NCBI GenBank assembly: GCA_015233265.1
Contig: JADFXZ010000018.1
Location: 1 to 22,345, forward strand
Length of the DNA stretch: 22,345 nucleotides
DNA from: Nitrospirota bacterium
Lineage (GTDB): Bacteria; Nitrospirota; Thermodesulfovibrionia; Thermodesulfovibrionales; Magnetobacteriaceae
Direction of reading: 5' to 3'
Shown in pieces: positions 15,766 through 22,345 of the stretch. Numbering within the stretch: the first letter of the stretch is position 1; the number at the start of each line of letters is the position of its first letter. The position numbers and the translations under genes are program-made. Below the pieces are notes generated by a model. That model made no database searches and was not told the DNA's origin. It saw only the letters and a program-made list of their open reading frames with translations.

Positions 15766-17136
15766 ATGGATGATTTTAAATTAAAGAAACTTCTAAAGAA
15801 GCAAGATGTGACTGAGCTATTAGTTAGGCTTACAAAGTCTATGAACTCGAATATCTGTGTATTTGACAATGACGACAAGCTAATTTATGGTGAAGACTGC
15901 AACGATTTGACTAAAACTCTACCTATAAAAGTCCATGACAAGAAAATAGGATGCGTTCGTGGCAAAGACGAACGCGGGGTTGATGTAACAGCCCTATACC
16001 TCAATCATCTAGCAGAAGCTGAAGCAGAGATAAGAACAATTGCCGATGTTACACTGGCTAAAAATGACGAACTCAAAATGCTGCATGATTTTGTAGAAAA
16101 TTTCAATACCTTTGATGTTAAGGGGATAGCAGACTTTCTCATCAAATATGTGTCTGGTAAGGTTGAGGGCAAGGTTGAGGCTGATAATGTATCCGTCATG
16201 CTCAAAAACGAAGCAACAGGAGAGCTGGAGTTAATAGCTCATGGCGGTTGGCCGGTAGATTCTATAAAAGAGATATCTAAGAATCTTCTGACAAGCAAAG
16301 CCAATATAATAAACGATTGTCAGTCTGACAACAGAGTCAAGACGGACGCTATCAGCTCTCTAATTTACTCGCCTATAGAAGCACGAGGAAAGACGCTTGG
16401 CATAGTTACAGCAAGCACCAAAAAACCATATCACTACAAACAAAGTGATCTGGAGTTCTTCCGCACTTTGGTATCACATGCGGCTGTAGCAATGGACAAT
16501 GCAATCCTTCACGAATCTCTAAAAAAGTCAGTTATTAAAATGGCCAAAACACTCATCGTGACATTAGAAAAACGCGATTCCTACACAGGAGGGCACTCAG
16601 AAAGAGTAAGGCACAACAGTCTTGCTATCGCAGAGTATTATGAAGACATAAAAGACGATGACATTGAGAGGCTCGAGCTTGCGGCTGCCCTTCACGACAT
16701 AGGAAAGATAGGCGTCAGAGACAAGGTGCTGCTTAAGAAGGCTAACTTAAAAGACGAAGAGTTCGAGGAGATCAAACAACATCCGGTTTACGGTGAGCAG
16801 ATACTATCAAACATAGACGAATTTAAGGGTTATATTTCTTCAGGTGTTAAATTTCACCACGAACACTTTGACGGCGGTAATAAAGCTTATCCTGAAAAGC
16901 TCAAAGCTGAGGCAATTCCCATATCAGCTCGAATCATAGCCGTTGCCGACTCATTTGATGCAATGACATCAAAAAGGCCATACAAAAGGCCAAACAGAAA
17001 GAAGGTTTTAACTCCACTAGAGGCCTTAAGTGAACTGAATAAATACAAGGGACGTCAGTTTGATCCAAAAGTTGTAGCAGCATTTGAAAAAGCCTTGACA
17101 GATGACAAGATAATTATAGAGAAAAAGGGAAAATAA
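15766..17136 (+). CDS. GAF-HD-GYP putative cyclic-di-GMP phosphodiesterase
   Basis: About 456 aa. A charged N-terminus precedes a GAF domain (about 110-250) and an HD-GYP domain (about 260-430). HD-GYP proteins are metal enzymes that hydrolyse cyclic-di-GMP. Metal residues are visible: GGHSERVRHN, ALHDIGKIGV with His310-Asp311, HHEHFDGG at about 364, and IIAVADSFDAMTS. The namesake motif is altered: where DG-x-GYP is usual the sequence is DGGNKAYP, with two extra residues and Ala for Gly. Activity is therefore uncertain. The ATG at 15766 is preferred to 15748 because GGGAGG lies 10 nt before it. It is 34 bp after the kinase and 19 bp before the receiver, so one operon is likely. Confidence 0.9.
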   Translation: MDDFKLKKLLKKQDVTELLVRLTKSMNSNICVFDNDDKLIYGEDCNDLTKTLPIKVHDKKIGCVRGKDERGVDVTALYLNHLAEAEAEIRTIADVTLAKNDELKMLHDFVENFNTFDVKGIADFLIKYVSGKVEGKVEADNVSVMLKNEATGELELIAHGGWPVDSIKEISKNLLTSKANIINDCQSDNRVKTDAISSLIYSPIEARGKTLGIVTASTKKPYHYKQSDLEFFRTLVSHAAVAMDNAILHESLKKSVIKMAKTLIVTLEKRDSYTGGHSERVRHNSLAIAEYYEDIKDDDIERLELAAALHDIGKIGVRDKVLLKKANLKDEEFEEIKQHPVYGEQILSNIDEFKGYISSGVKFHHEHFDGGNKAYPEKLKAEAIPISARIIAVADSFDAMTSKRPYKRPNRKKVLTPLEALSELNKYKGRQFDPKVVAAFEKALTDDKIIIEKKGK

Positions 17137-17155
17137 ATAAAAGGAGATAATTACG

Positions 17156-17539
17156 ATGCCGACTATTCTTATAGTAGATGATGAGCAGTACATGAGAAGA
17201 CTTATGGAACAAACACTCGAACCTCTTGAGAATGATGGTGTTGATATTCTCACAGCCAGAAGCGGCGAAGAGGCGCTTGAAACAATAAAGGCTAAAAAGC
17301 CTGAACTCGTACTCCTCGACATTATGATGCCAAACATGGATGGTTATGAACTATGCAAAATTGTTAAACACGATCTTGGCATGAATGAAGTATCGATAAT
17401 AATGGTTACTGCTAAGGGACAGGATGTTGACAAAGAAGATGGAATCCAAAGCGGATGCGATGACTACATCACTAAGCCATTCGGCACGAAGGAGTTAAGA
17501 AGTAAGGCAAGGGAAATCCTATTTCCTACGAAAAAATAG
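17156..17539 (+). CDS. CheY-like single-domain response regulator
   Basis: A 127-aa stand-alone receiver. It has the acidic pair in ILIVDDE, the phospho-acceptor Asp in LVLLDIMMPNMDGYE, Thr in MVTAKG and Lys in YITKPFGTKEL. There is no output domain, so it would act by binding a partner or relaying phosphate. AAGGAG lies 9 nt before the ATG. As the third gene of the Cache kinase operon it is the probable phosphate acceptor of that kinase, and may connect it to the HD-GYP protein. A 6-bp inverted repeat, TCCTAC/GTAGGA, at 17524-17544 spans its stop codon and may be a weak terminator. Confidence 0.93.
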   Translation: MPTILIVDDEQYMRRLMEQTLEPLENDGVDILTARSGEEALETIKAKKPELVLLDIMMPNMDGYELCKIVKHDLGMNEVSIIMVTAKGQDVDKEDGIQSGCDDYITKPFGTKELRSKAREILFPTKK

Positions 17540-17584
17540 TAGGATAGTCTCACAGCCAAATGAGGATATTTTGATTCCGATTGC

Positions 17585-18370
17585 CTATAGCTTCGCGTCT
17601 TTCAGCGCGTCCTTGCAGGGGCAGTCTCTTTCGGGCTTTATCAGTGAGATTGTCTTTAAAAGCAGGGCGTTGAGGTTTATCGAGGCATTGTTTACTGTCT
17701 CGATGACCTCGGTCGTTGTTAGTTTCTCTGTGCTTATTCCGGCGGCGTGGTTTGTTACTGTTGCTATTGTGCCGTAGCATATCTCGGCCTCTCTGGCTAG
17801 GGCGGCCTCTGGCATTGCTGTCATCCCCACCATATCTGCCCCGATTATTGAATAATATCTAATCTCAGCCCTTGTTTCAAATCGTGGGCCGTTTGTGCAG
17901 ATATATGTCCCGCGTGTCAGTACTGGCAAATTTATCGCCCGCGCCGCCTCTATGTATGCTGCCCTTAATTCCGGGCAGAACGGTTCGCTGAAATCTACGT
18001 GATAAACCTCGTCTTTTTCATAAAATGTCGATGCCCGCCCTGTCGTCATATCTATTATCTGATCAGCTACCACTATGGCGCCAGGGGCTAATACGGGATT
18101 TATCCCCCCAACCGCCCCCAAGGACAAGAGCCTCTTTACACCCAGCGACTTAAAGCCCCAGATATTCGCGCGATAGTTGACCTTATGCGGTGGCATTGTG
18201 TGCCCTGCCCCGTGGCGGGCTAAAAATACTACCTCTACCCCAGAGACTCGCAAGAGCTTAAAGGCATCCGACGGCTCCCCATACGGCGTATCAACCGCCG
18301 CATCCTTTATCAGCTCCACTGATGGCATTCTGTATACGCCGCTGCCTCCGATTATCCCTATCTCCGGCAT
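17585..18370 (-). CDS. mtnP: MTAP-family purine nucleoside phosphorylase, probably 6-oxopurine type
   Basis: A 261-aa phosphorylase of the methylthioadenosine phosphorylase family, which splits a (methylthio)nucleoside with phosphate in purine and methionine salvage. Phosphate-site motifs are GIIGGSGVY, LARHGAGH and TNGPRFETRAEI; VGMTAMPEAALAREA is the nucleoside pocket. Adenine-specific MTAPs carry Asp residues in the base site (ATDYD in the human enzyme). Here the segment reads TVTNHAAG with Asn207, as in members shown to prefer 6-oxopurines such as methylthioinosine or inosine. The symbol is a family label; the substrate is inferred. AAAGGAG precedes the ATG. It is convergent with the receiver gene and divergent from tldD. 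Confidence 0.88.
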   Translation of the reverse strand: MPEIGIIGGSGVYRMPSVELIKDAAVDTPYGEPSDAFKLLRVSGVEVVFLARHGAGHTMPPHKVNYRANIWGFKSLGVKRLLSLGAVGGINPVLAPGAIVVADQIIDMTTGRASTFYEKDEVYHVDFSEPFCPELRAAYIEAARAINLPVLTRGTYICTNGPRFETRAEIRYYSIIGADMVGMTAMPEAALAREAEICYGTIATVTNHAAGISTEKLTTTEVIETVNNASINLNALLLKTISLIKPERDCPCKDALKDAKL

Positions 18371-18406
18371 CCCCCGCTCCTTTACCTAAAATTAGAGTCA
18401 ATGTTG

Positions 18407-18412
18407 TATAAT
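18407..18412 (+). promoter_or_regulatory. candidate -10 box upstream of tldD
   Basis: TATAAT lies 43 bp before the tldD start in the 85-bp divergent gap with the phosphorylase gene. No good -35 hexamer is seen at the right spacing, so support is limited. Confidence 0.4.
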
Positions 18413-18455
18413 GATTGTATACTATTTTTCGAATAAATGCAAAGGAGCTTTAAAC

Positions 18456-19850
18456 ATGCTGAGCGAAGAATTTTTCGAGACCCTTATTAAGGCCACCCTA
18501 TCTTCCGGCGGCGATTACGCTGATATATACCTTGAAAACCGAACACCTCTCGTTATTCAAATGGAGGACGATAAAATAGAAAAAATCTCAGCCGGCATAG
18601 ACCGCGGCATCGGCATCAGAATCCTCTATGACAATAAGACCGCCTACGCCTATACGAATGACCTCACAAAAAACACGCTGCTAGAAACGGCACATTCCCT
18701 AAGCAAGGCGGTTAAGGCCAAGGCCTTTAACCCCACATTCAATCTTGAGAAAATCAGGCCAAAAACAGATTTCATTATTAAACGAATGCCAGACAATATC
18801 CCAATGGCAGATAAAATCAATCTCATCCGCCTTGCAAACAAAACCGCACGGGCAGTTGACCGCCGGATTCGCCAGGTCAGCGTCACGTACAGCGATTTCG
18901 TGCAGTCGGTAACTATAGCTAACTCAGACGGCGCACTTGTAGAAGACCAGCGAGTGCAGAGCCTGCTTGCCGTGTCCGTTATCGCACAAGACAACGGCAC
19001 GATTCAGACAGGATATGAAAGCCTGGGCGGCTTTGCCGGTTTTGAGCTGTTTGACGAAAACCCCGACAATAATACAGCAGAAACGCTTGCCCAAAAGGCG
19101 GCAAATCGGGCAATATTGATGCTGAGTGCAAGGCGCGTCAAGGGCGGCAGGATGCCCGTTGTCATATCTTCTGAGGCCGGCGGTACTATGATACACGAGG
19201 CCATAGGCCACGGTCTCGAGGCCGATTTGGCAGGACAGGGACTCTCCGTATATGCCAATAAGCTCGGCCAAAAAGTGGCGTCAGATTCAATCACGGTCAT
19301 CGATGACGCAACCCTGCAAGGTAAACGAGGCTCATACAGGGTAGATGACGAGGGCACTGAGGCTCAGAAAAATTGCCTCGTCGAAAACGGAGTCCTCACC
19401 GCATATATGTACGATAAACTCAATGCCATCAAAGACGGCGTTGCACCTAGCGGCAACGGCAGACGGGAATCCTACCGCAGCCGTCCCATCCCGCGTATGA
19501 CAAACACATTCCTTGCCCCGGGCAAGGCCGACCCTGGCGCAGTCCTCAGAGACACCCACGACGGCCTCTTCGTCAGAAAGATGGGCGGCGGGCAGGTCAA
19601 TACCGTCACCGGCGACTTTGTCTTTGACGTTCAGGAGGGATATATCATTAAAAACGGCGAAATCACCGAGCCTGTCAAAGGGGCAACACTCTGCGGCAAC
19701 GGCCCGGAAGTCCTAAAGGCCATTGATATGATAGGTTCAGATATTGGGTTTGCAATAGGTACATGCGGCAAGGACGGCCAGGGCGTGCCGGTCTCAGACG
19801 CGCTGCCAACGTTAAGAATACCAGCAATCGTAGTGGGCGGGGAAGTTTAG
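18456..19850 (+). CDS. tldD: metalloprotease TldD
   Basis: TldD is the zinc-protease half of the TldD/TldE (PmbA) cytosolic complex, which trims unfolded or modified peptides. The 464-aa product has the HEAIGHGLEAD motif (HExxxH, about residue 247), a conserved RRESYRSRPIPRMTNTF segment and the C-terminal GATLCGNGPEVL and GTCGKDGQGVPVSD blocks. The ATG at 18456 is chosen over an in-frame ATG at 18411 because AAAGGAG lies 8 nt upstream. The partner gene tldE/pmbA is not adjacent and not in the window. The stretch 19851-19963 after it holds no clear terminator but does hold the lpxC promoter candidate. Confidence 0.94.
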   Translation: MLSEEFFETLIKATLSSGGDYADIYLENRTPLVIQMEDDKIEKISAGIDRGIGIRILYDNKTAYAYTNDLTKNTLLETAHSLSKAVKAKAFNPTFNLEKIRPKTDFIIKRMPDNIPMADKINLIRLANKTARAVDRRIRQVSVTYSDFVQSVTIANSDGALVEDQRVQSLLAVSVIAQDNGTIQTGYESLGGFAGFELFDENPDNNTAETLAQKAANRAILMLSARRVKGGRMPVVISSEAGGTMIHEAIGHGLEADLAGQGLSVYANKLGQKVASDSITVIDDATLQGKRGSYRVDDEGTEAQKNCLVENGVLTAYMYDKLNAIKDGVAPSGNGRRESYRSRPIPRMTNTFLAPGKADPGAVLRDTHDGLFVRKMGGGQVNTVTGDFVFDVQEGYIIKNGEITEPVKGATLCGNGPEVLKAIDMIGSDIGFAIGTCGKDGQGVPVSDALPTLRIPAIVVGGEV

Positions 19851-19930
19851 CTGTGTCTTTTATGCCACAAGACCAACTTTTTTTATACATATTGTTAAAG
19901 TAAATTCTTGATTCTAAGCGGGTTTATCGC

Positions 19931-19946
19931 TGGCACATAATTTGCA
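19931..19946 (+). promoter_or_regulatory. candidate sigma-54 (-24/-12) promoter before lpxC
   Basis: TGGCACATAATTTGCA matches the TGGCAC-N5-TTGCA consensus at every fixed position with the correct 10-bp GG-GC spacing. The predicted start, near 19957, is only about 7 nt before the lpxC ATG, leaving almost no leader and no ribosome site. That is a reason for caution. Confidence 0.5.
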
Positions 19947-19963
19947 TTTAACTAATACGAGTT

Positions 19964-20860
19964 ATGAGGACACAGCGAACGATTAAGGATTGTATCTACT
20001 TTGAGGGTGTCGGCCTTCACACCGGCGCCTACTGCAAGGTGACACTTCATCCAGCGCCGGTAGATACGGGCATCGTATTTTACAGGCCATGCAAAAAGGC
20101 ATCCCTCTCCGCTAACATAAATACCGTCGTCGATACCACATACGCTACCACCATTGGCAACGAACGGCTGAAGGTAAGAACTGTAGAACATCTCCTAGCG
20201 GTAGTCTCAGCCATGGGCATAACCAATTTGACTATTGAAGTCGAAGGCCCTGAGATTCCAATCCTCGATGGCAGCGCCCATGAAATTGCAAAATTGGTTT
20301 GGGACACCGGCTTAAGAAAGCAAAAAAAGTCGATGCCATATATAAAAGTTCTCCAACCGGTTGTCTTAGAAGACGACCACGGCAAGGTGGCCGCCTATCC
20401 TTACGATGGAAGAAAGATAACATTTAGATTATTCTTCAAAAACCACTTTCTTGGCGAGCAGTTGGCGTCATTTGACATTGACAGGGGTTCGTTCGTTAAC
20501 GAAATCGCACCTGCAAGGACGTTTGGCTTTCTTAAAGATGTTGAGTATTTCAGGGCTAATGGCCTTGCAAAAGGCGGCTCTCTTGACAACGCCCTGATTT
20601 TCAGCGAGACCGCAGTTATCAACGAATCGGGCCTACGCTTTAGGGACGAGTGCGTCAGGCATAAGATTCTCGACAGCATCGGGGATTTCTCCCTGATTGG
20701 TCTGCCCATAGAGGGACACATTGTGGCAGACAAGTCCGGTCATACTATGAACATAAAATTCCTCAACAAGCTCCTCGCATGTTCAGATTGCTGGGAAGTC
20801 GTAAGCGATCAGGTAGTTGAGAAGACCCCCATTCCGGTATTCAGCTACAGCTATACGTAA
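19964..20860 (+). CDS. lpxC: UDP-3-O-acyl-N-acetylglucosamine deacetylase LpxC
   Basis: LpxC is the zinc deacetylase that commits UDP-GlcNAc to lipid A synthesis. The 298-aa product starts with RTIKDCIYFEGVGLHTG, as is normal. Zinc ligands are His76 (RTVEHLLA), His233 and Asp237 (RHKILDSIGD); His260 (KSGHTMN) is the catalytic base. KGGSLDNALIF is the usual substrate-loop block. There is no FabZ fusion. The start is fixed by homology, yet no clear ribosome site precedes the ATG. In enterobacteria LpxC levels are set by LapB and FtsH; a LapB-like protein is encoded 8 kb away. Its presence indicates a lipopolysaccharide outer membrane. Confidence 0.96.
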   Translation: MRTQRTIKDCIYFEGVGLHTGAYCKVTLHPAPVDTGIVFYRPCKKASLSANINTVVDTTYATTIGNERLKVRTVEHLLAVVSAMGITNLTIEVEGPEIPILDGSAHEIAKLVWDTGLRKQKKSMPYIKVLQPVVLEDDHGKVAAYPYDGRKITFRLFFKNHFLGEQLASFDIDRGSFVNEIAPARTFGFLKDVEYFRANGLAKGGSLDNALIFSETAVINESGLRFRDECVRHKILDSIGDFSLIGLPIEGHIVADKSGHTMNIKFLNKLLACSDCWEVVSDQVVEKTPIPVFSYSYT

Positions 20861-20895
20861 TACTAAGCTGCAGACAAATGTGTAATCTATCAGCC

Positions 20896-20926
20896 CACTA
20901 GACAGAAAAATCCTAAGTGTCTAGTG
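20896..20926 (+). terminator. 9-bp stem-loop downstream of lpxC
   Basis: CACTAGACA at 20896-20904 and TGTCTAGTG at 20918-20926 are perfect reverse complements around a 13-nt loop. Only three T residues follow. The place, 35 bp after the lpxC stop, fits a weak terminator. It could also be a remnant of a mobile-element end, given the debris to the right. Confidence 0.45.
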
Positions 20927-20991
20927 TTTGGTAAAATTAAACATTTAGGTGAAAACCGACATAGAGATTGAATAAAATGGTAAAAGCCCTG

Positions 20992-21020
20992 TGTCAATAG
21001 GCACGTAAAATTGACCCACC
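20992..21020. mobile_element. probable IS21-family terminal remnant
   Basis: TGTCAATAGGCACGTAAAAT followed by TGACCCACC resembles the terminal repeats of IS21-family elements as I recall them. No istA or istB reading frame is present, so only an end survives. The call rests on memory of the motif. Confidence 0.35.
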
Positions 21021-21119
21021 CCAGCGGATTAATTTTCATTAGATTTTCTGTTTTCAATACTATCACATCTGCATCTTTGACAATAACTATTCGTTGCGCA
21101 TATTACCAAATCCTCTTGT

Positions 21120-21334
21120 AACGGATGTTCCCCCAAAAAATAATATATCACACAATATCAATGACTTATCAAACAGCGTAGCCACTACAAAAGGATTTTT
21201 TTCTTGACACATCTTAGCCTACGAGCTATAATTAAGCGCTTGATTTTAAAGGATATTTAATGTAGCCACTTAGTATTTTAAAATTATTCTTTAAAATCGA
21301 GGACATACATGTATTTCTCAGGGGAACATCCGTT
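21120..21334. repeat. 14-bp inverted repeat around a promoter-bearing segment
   Basis: AACGGATGTTCCCC at 21120-21133 is the exact reverse complement of GGGGAACATCCGTT at 21321-21334. Inside lie a 9-bp direct repeat, GTAGCCACT at 21178 and 21262, and a 10-bp inverted repeat, GATTTTAAAG at 21242-21251 with CTTTAAAATC at 21289-21298. The right arm is part of the recombinase remnant, so the left arm may be an inverted scrap of the same gene. Confidence 0.45.
21204..21232 (+). promoter_or_regulatory. perfect consensus sigma-70 promoter
   Basis: TTGACA at 21204-21209 and TATAAT at 21227-21232 are separated by exactly 17 bp, matching the consensus at all twelve positions. Transcription would start near 21239 and run into the recombinase remnant and towards the IS1-type element. 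No intact gene lies directly downstream. Confidence 0.75.
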
Positions 21335-21478
21335 GTAACTCAGAAACTGCCACGTCATAGCGATATTCGTTCAACTATGGGGTATTATCATGCTTCAGAC
21401 TGTAAGTTGTTGAGCGTGGTTAATCTGAGGGGCAAGGTAGTTGAGATTAAGAAAATAAAGGCGGAGGGGGAGGGGTAA
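21305..21478 (+). pseudogene. C-terminal remnant of a tyrosine recombinase/phage integrase
   Basis: One frame, open from 21266, gives GTSVVTQKLPRHSDIRSTMG followed by YYHASDCKLLSVVNL and ends at TAA 21476-21478. This matches the end of the integrase catalytic domain, usually QKLLGHSDIRTTM-x-Y-x-H, where the last Tyr is the nucleophile. The LLGH pattern has decayed to LPRH. The rest of the gene is absent. The largest open piece with an ATG (21377) is only 33 aa and would not be functional. Confidence 0.6.
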
Positions 21479-21572
21479 AGCGGCGTCAACCCTAAAACCG
21501 ATATAGAGAAGCGAAAAAAGTAAAAAGCCCCCGTGCTTTAAGGGTTGCAGATGATATAAAATATCGAGAGTG

Positions 21573-21601
21573 TTGACATAAAGATAGATATATGATATAA
21601 T
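21573..21601 (+). promoter_or_regulatory. perfect consensus sigma-70 promoter of the transposase
   Basis: TTGACA at 21573-21578 and TATAAT at 21596-21601 lie 17 bp apart, again matching the consensus at all twelve positions. The start would fall near 21608, 31 nt before the transposase ATG, which has GGAGGAGG 5 nt upstream. The element is thus equipped for strong expression. Confidence 0.8.
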
Positions 21602-21638
21602 AGAAAGTCTTTATAATCATTATAGTAAGGAGGAGGCA

Positions 21639-22076
21639 ATGATCAAATGCAAGCGGTGTGAGGGTATGGAAATGGTAAAGAGCGGGTTTGTGCGTGGGAA
21701 GCAACGCTATAGGTGTAATAAGTGCGGCTGCAACTTCATAGAAGGTGATCTACGGATTAAAGAAGAGCTGATAGTGAAGCGTGCATTGGCTGTAATTTTA
21801 TATTCCCTTGGCAAGGCATCATTTAATATGTTGGGACATATTTTTGGTGTATCACGGTCATTGACGTTTCGCTGGATTAAGCAGGAAGCTGCGGCGTTGC
21901 CAGAACCAGAAGTGCCTGGTAATATTAAGGAAATGGAGTTTGACGAGATGTGGCATTTTATTGGGTCAAAAAAAACAAAACCTGGATCATCAAAGCGCTG
22001 GATCGTAGCACAGGGCGAACCGTGGCTTGGGTGCTCGGCAATCGTAATGCTGCAACTTTCGAAAAACTCTACCTGA
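21639..22076 (+). CDS. insA: IS1 InsA-like protein (zero-frame product)
   Basis: The 145-aa zero-frame product begins with a zinc ribbon (IKCKRCEGMEMVKSGFVRGK, YRCNKCGCNF) and a helix-turn-helix (MLGHIFGVSRSLTFRWIKQE), as in InsA of IS1, which binds the terminal repeats and represses transposition. It continues past FDEMWHFIGSKK into a non-conserved tail after the A-run and stops at 22074-22076. Residues up to the slip site are shared with the transposase, including the first catalytic Asp in EMEFDEMW. The ribosome site GGAGGAGG is strong. Confidence 0.85.
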   Translation: MIKCKRCEGMEMVKSGFVRGKQRYRCNKCGCNFIEGDLRIKEELIVKRALAVILYSLGKASFNMLGHIFGVSRSLTFRWIKQEAAALPEPEVPGNIKEMEFDEMWHFIGSKKTKPGSSKRWIVAQGEPWLGCSAIVMLQLSKNST

Positions 22077-22345
22077 AGGTTGCTCATCTGAAAGATTGCA
22101 TCTTTTACACTGATGATTGGGATGCTTTCGCCAAAATATTACAGACTGAACGTCATGTCATCGGCAAGGCTCATACCATTGCCATTGAGCAGGATAATAG
22201 CAACACCAGACATCACCTCGGGCGCATGACGCGCCGTACCAAGGTCGTTTCAAAAAAATCATATATGGTTGATACCTCATTGAAGCTTTGGCTGGCACTA
22301 ACCACCCCTGAATCTTTCCACGCCTATCAGCAAAAATTCCTATGT
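21974..22345 (+). CDS. insB: IS1 InsB-like DDE transposase part, via -1 frameshift, 3' partial
   Basis: The -1 frame from 21974 reads NKTWIIKALDRSTGRTVAWV, then LGNRNAATFEKLYLKV, FYTDDWDAF (second catalytic Asp), HTIAIEQDNSNTRHHLGRM (catalytic Glu) and TRRTKVVSKKSYMVDTSLKL. This is the IS1-family transposase core, open to the window end. The slip site is eight A residues at 21968-21975; in the zero frame the heptamer A-AAA-AAA at 21968-21974 allows a -1 slip. The joined product would be about 236 aa at the window edge, close to the InsAB' size, so the stop is probably just outside. It could be mistaken for a broken gene but looks programmed. Confidence 0.82.

Larger units (their letters stand above)
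20952..21535 (+). repeat. imperfect direct repeats flanking the debris region
   Basis: Two 42-bp stretches, 20952-20993 and 21494-21535, both begin AAAACCGA, share ATAGAGA, an A-rich middle and TAAAA-GCCC, and end in GTG. They differ by several substitutions and a small shift. They bracket the tyrosine recombinase tail and the IS21-like end, and the second copy abuts the IS1-type element. They may be duplicated ends of an older element or a shared insertion context. The whole gap 20861-21638 has no intact gene. Confidence 0.5.
21542..22345 (+). mobile_element. IS1-family insertion sequence, right end outside the window
   Basis: The element carries an InsA-like frame and an InsB-like frame joined at an A-run. 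The left boundary is not certain: GGGTTGCAGATGATATAAA near 21542 is a candidate terminal repeat, 97 bp before the transposase ATG. The coding region is nearly complete at the window edge, but the right repeat and target duplication cannot be seen. Confidence 0.75.

Noticed and set aside
21492..21704. 70-aa minus-strand frame at the left of the IS1-type element
   Set aside because: It runs antisense to the transposase start and across the promoter, and shows no family features.

Overview
The window comes from the chromosome of a Gram-negative bacterium: it carries lpxC and a LapB-like protein of the lipid A pathway. Heavy two-component signalling, a ferredoxin-type corrinoid-protein activator and REP-like intergenic repeats would fit an anaerobic lineage such as Nitrospirota or Desulfobacterota. 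That placement is inference; no marker here settles it. A perfect consensus ParB site (parS) at 10423-10438 says this is the main chromosome and probably its origin-proximal part.

Layout. Positions 1-2218 hold a decaying partner-switching module on the + strand: a receiver-SpoIIE phosphatase lacking its 5' end, an RsbW-like ATPase, and a STAS-like antagonist broken by two frameshifts. A REP-like inverted repeat lies on each side. Positions 2219-13426 are a long minus-strand run, read from right to left: CBM48 protein, nadD, rsfS, a LapA-LapB-like fusion, [parS], a four-PAS histidine kinase, a receiver-HisKA_2 kinase, a receiver-PAS protein, a RACo-type ASKHA ferredoxin and mutL. Junctions are short or overlapping; two successive signalling junctions overlap by exactly 11 nt. 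Positions 13764-17539 are a + strand cassette (Cache histidine kinase, GAF-HD-GYP protein, CheY-like receiver) that looks AT-richer than its surroundings and is preceded by a sigma-54-type -24/-12 element. Then come a minus-strand MTAP-family phosphorylase, tldD, and lpxC with a second sigma-54-type element almost on its start codon.

Positions 20861-22345 are a mobile-element graveyard: an IS21-like end, a tyrosine recombinase tail, imperfect repeats, two textbook sigma-70 promoters, and an IS1-family element cut by the window end whose two frames join at an A-run.

Together the genes suggest three themes: stress and partner-switching signalling, a chain of phosphotransfer proteins next to c-di-GMP turnover, and envelope control (the LapA-LapB-like protein and LpxC). 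No single striking new system stands out. The best leads are the parS site placed exactly at a stop codon, the LapA-LapB-like fusion, the two sigma-54-like elements, and the compact three-protein phosphorelay.
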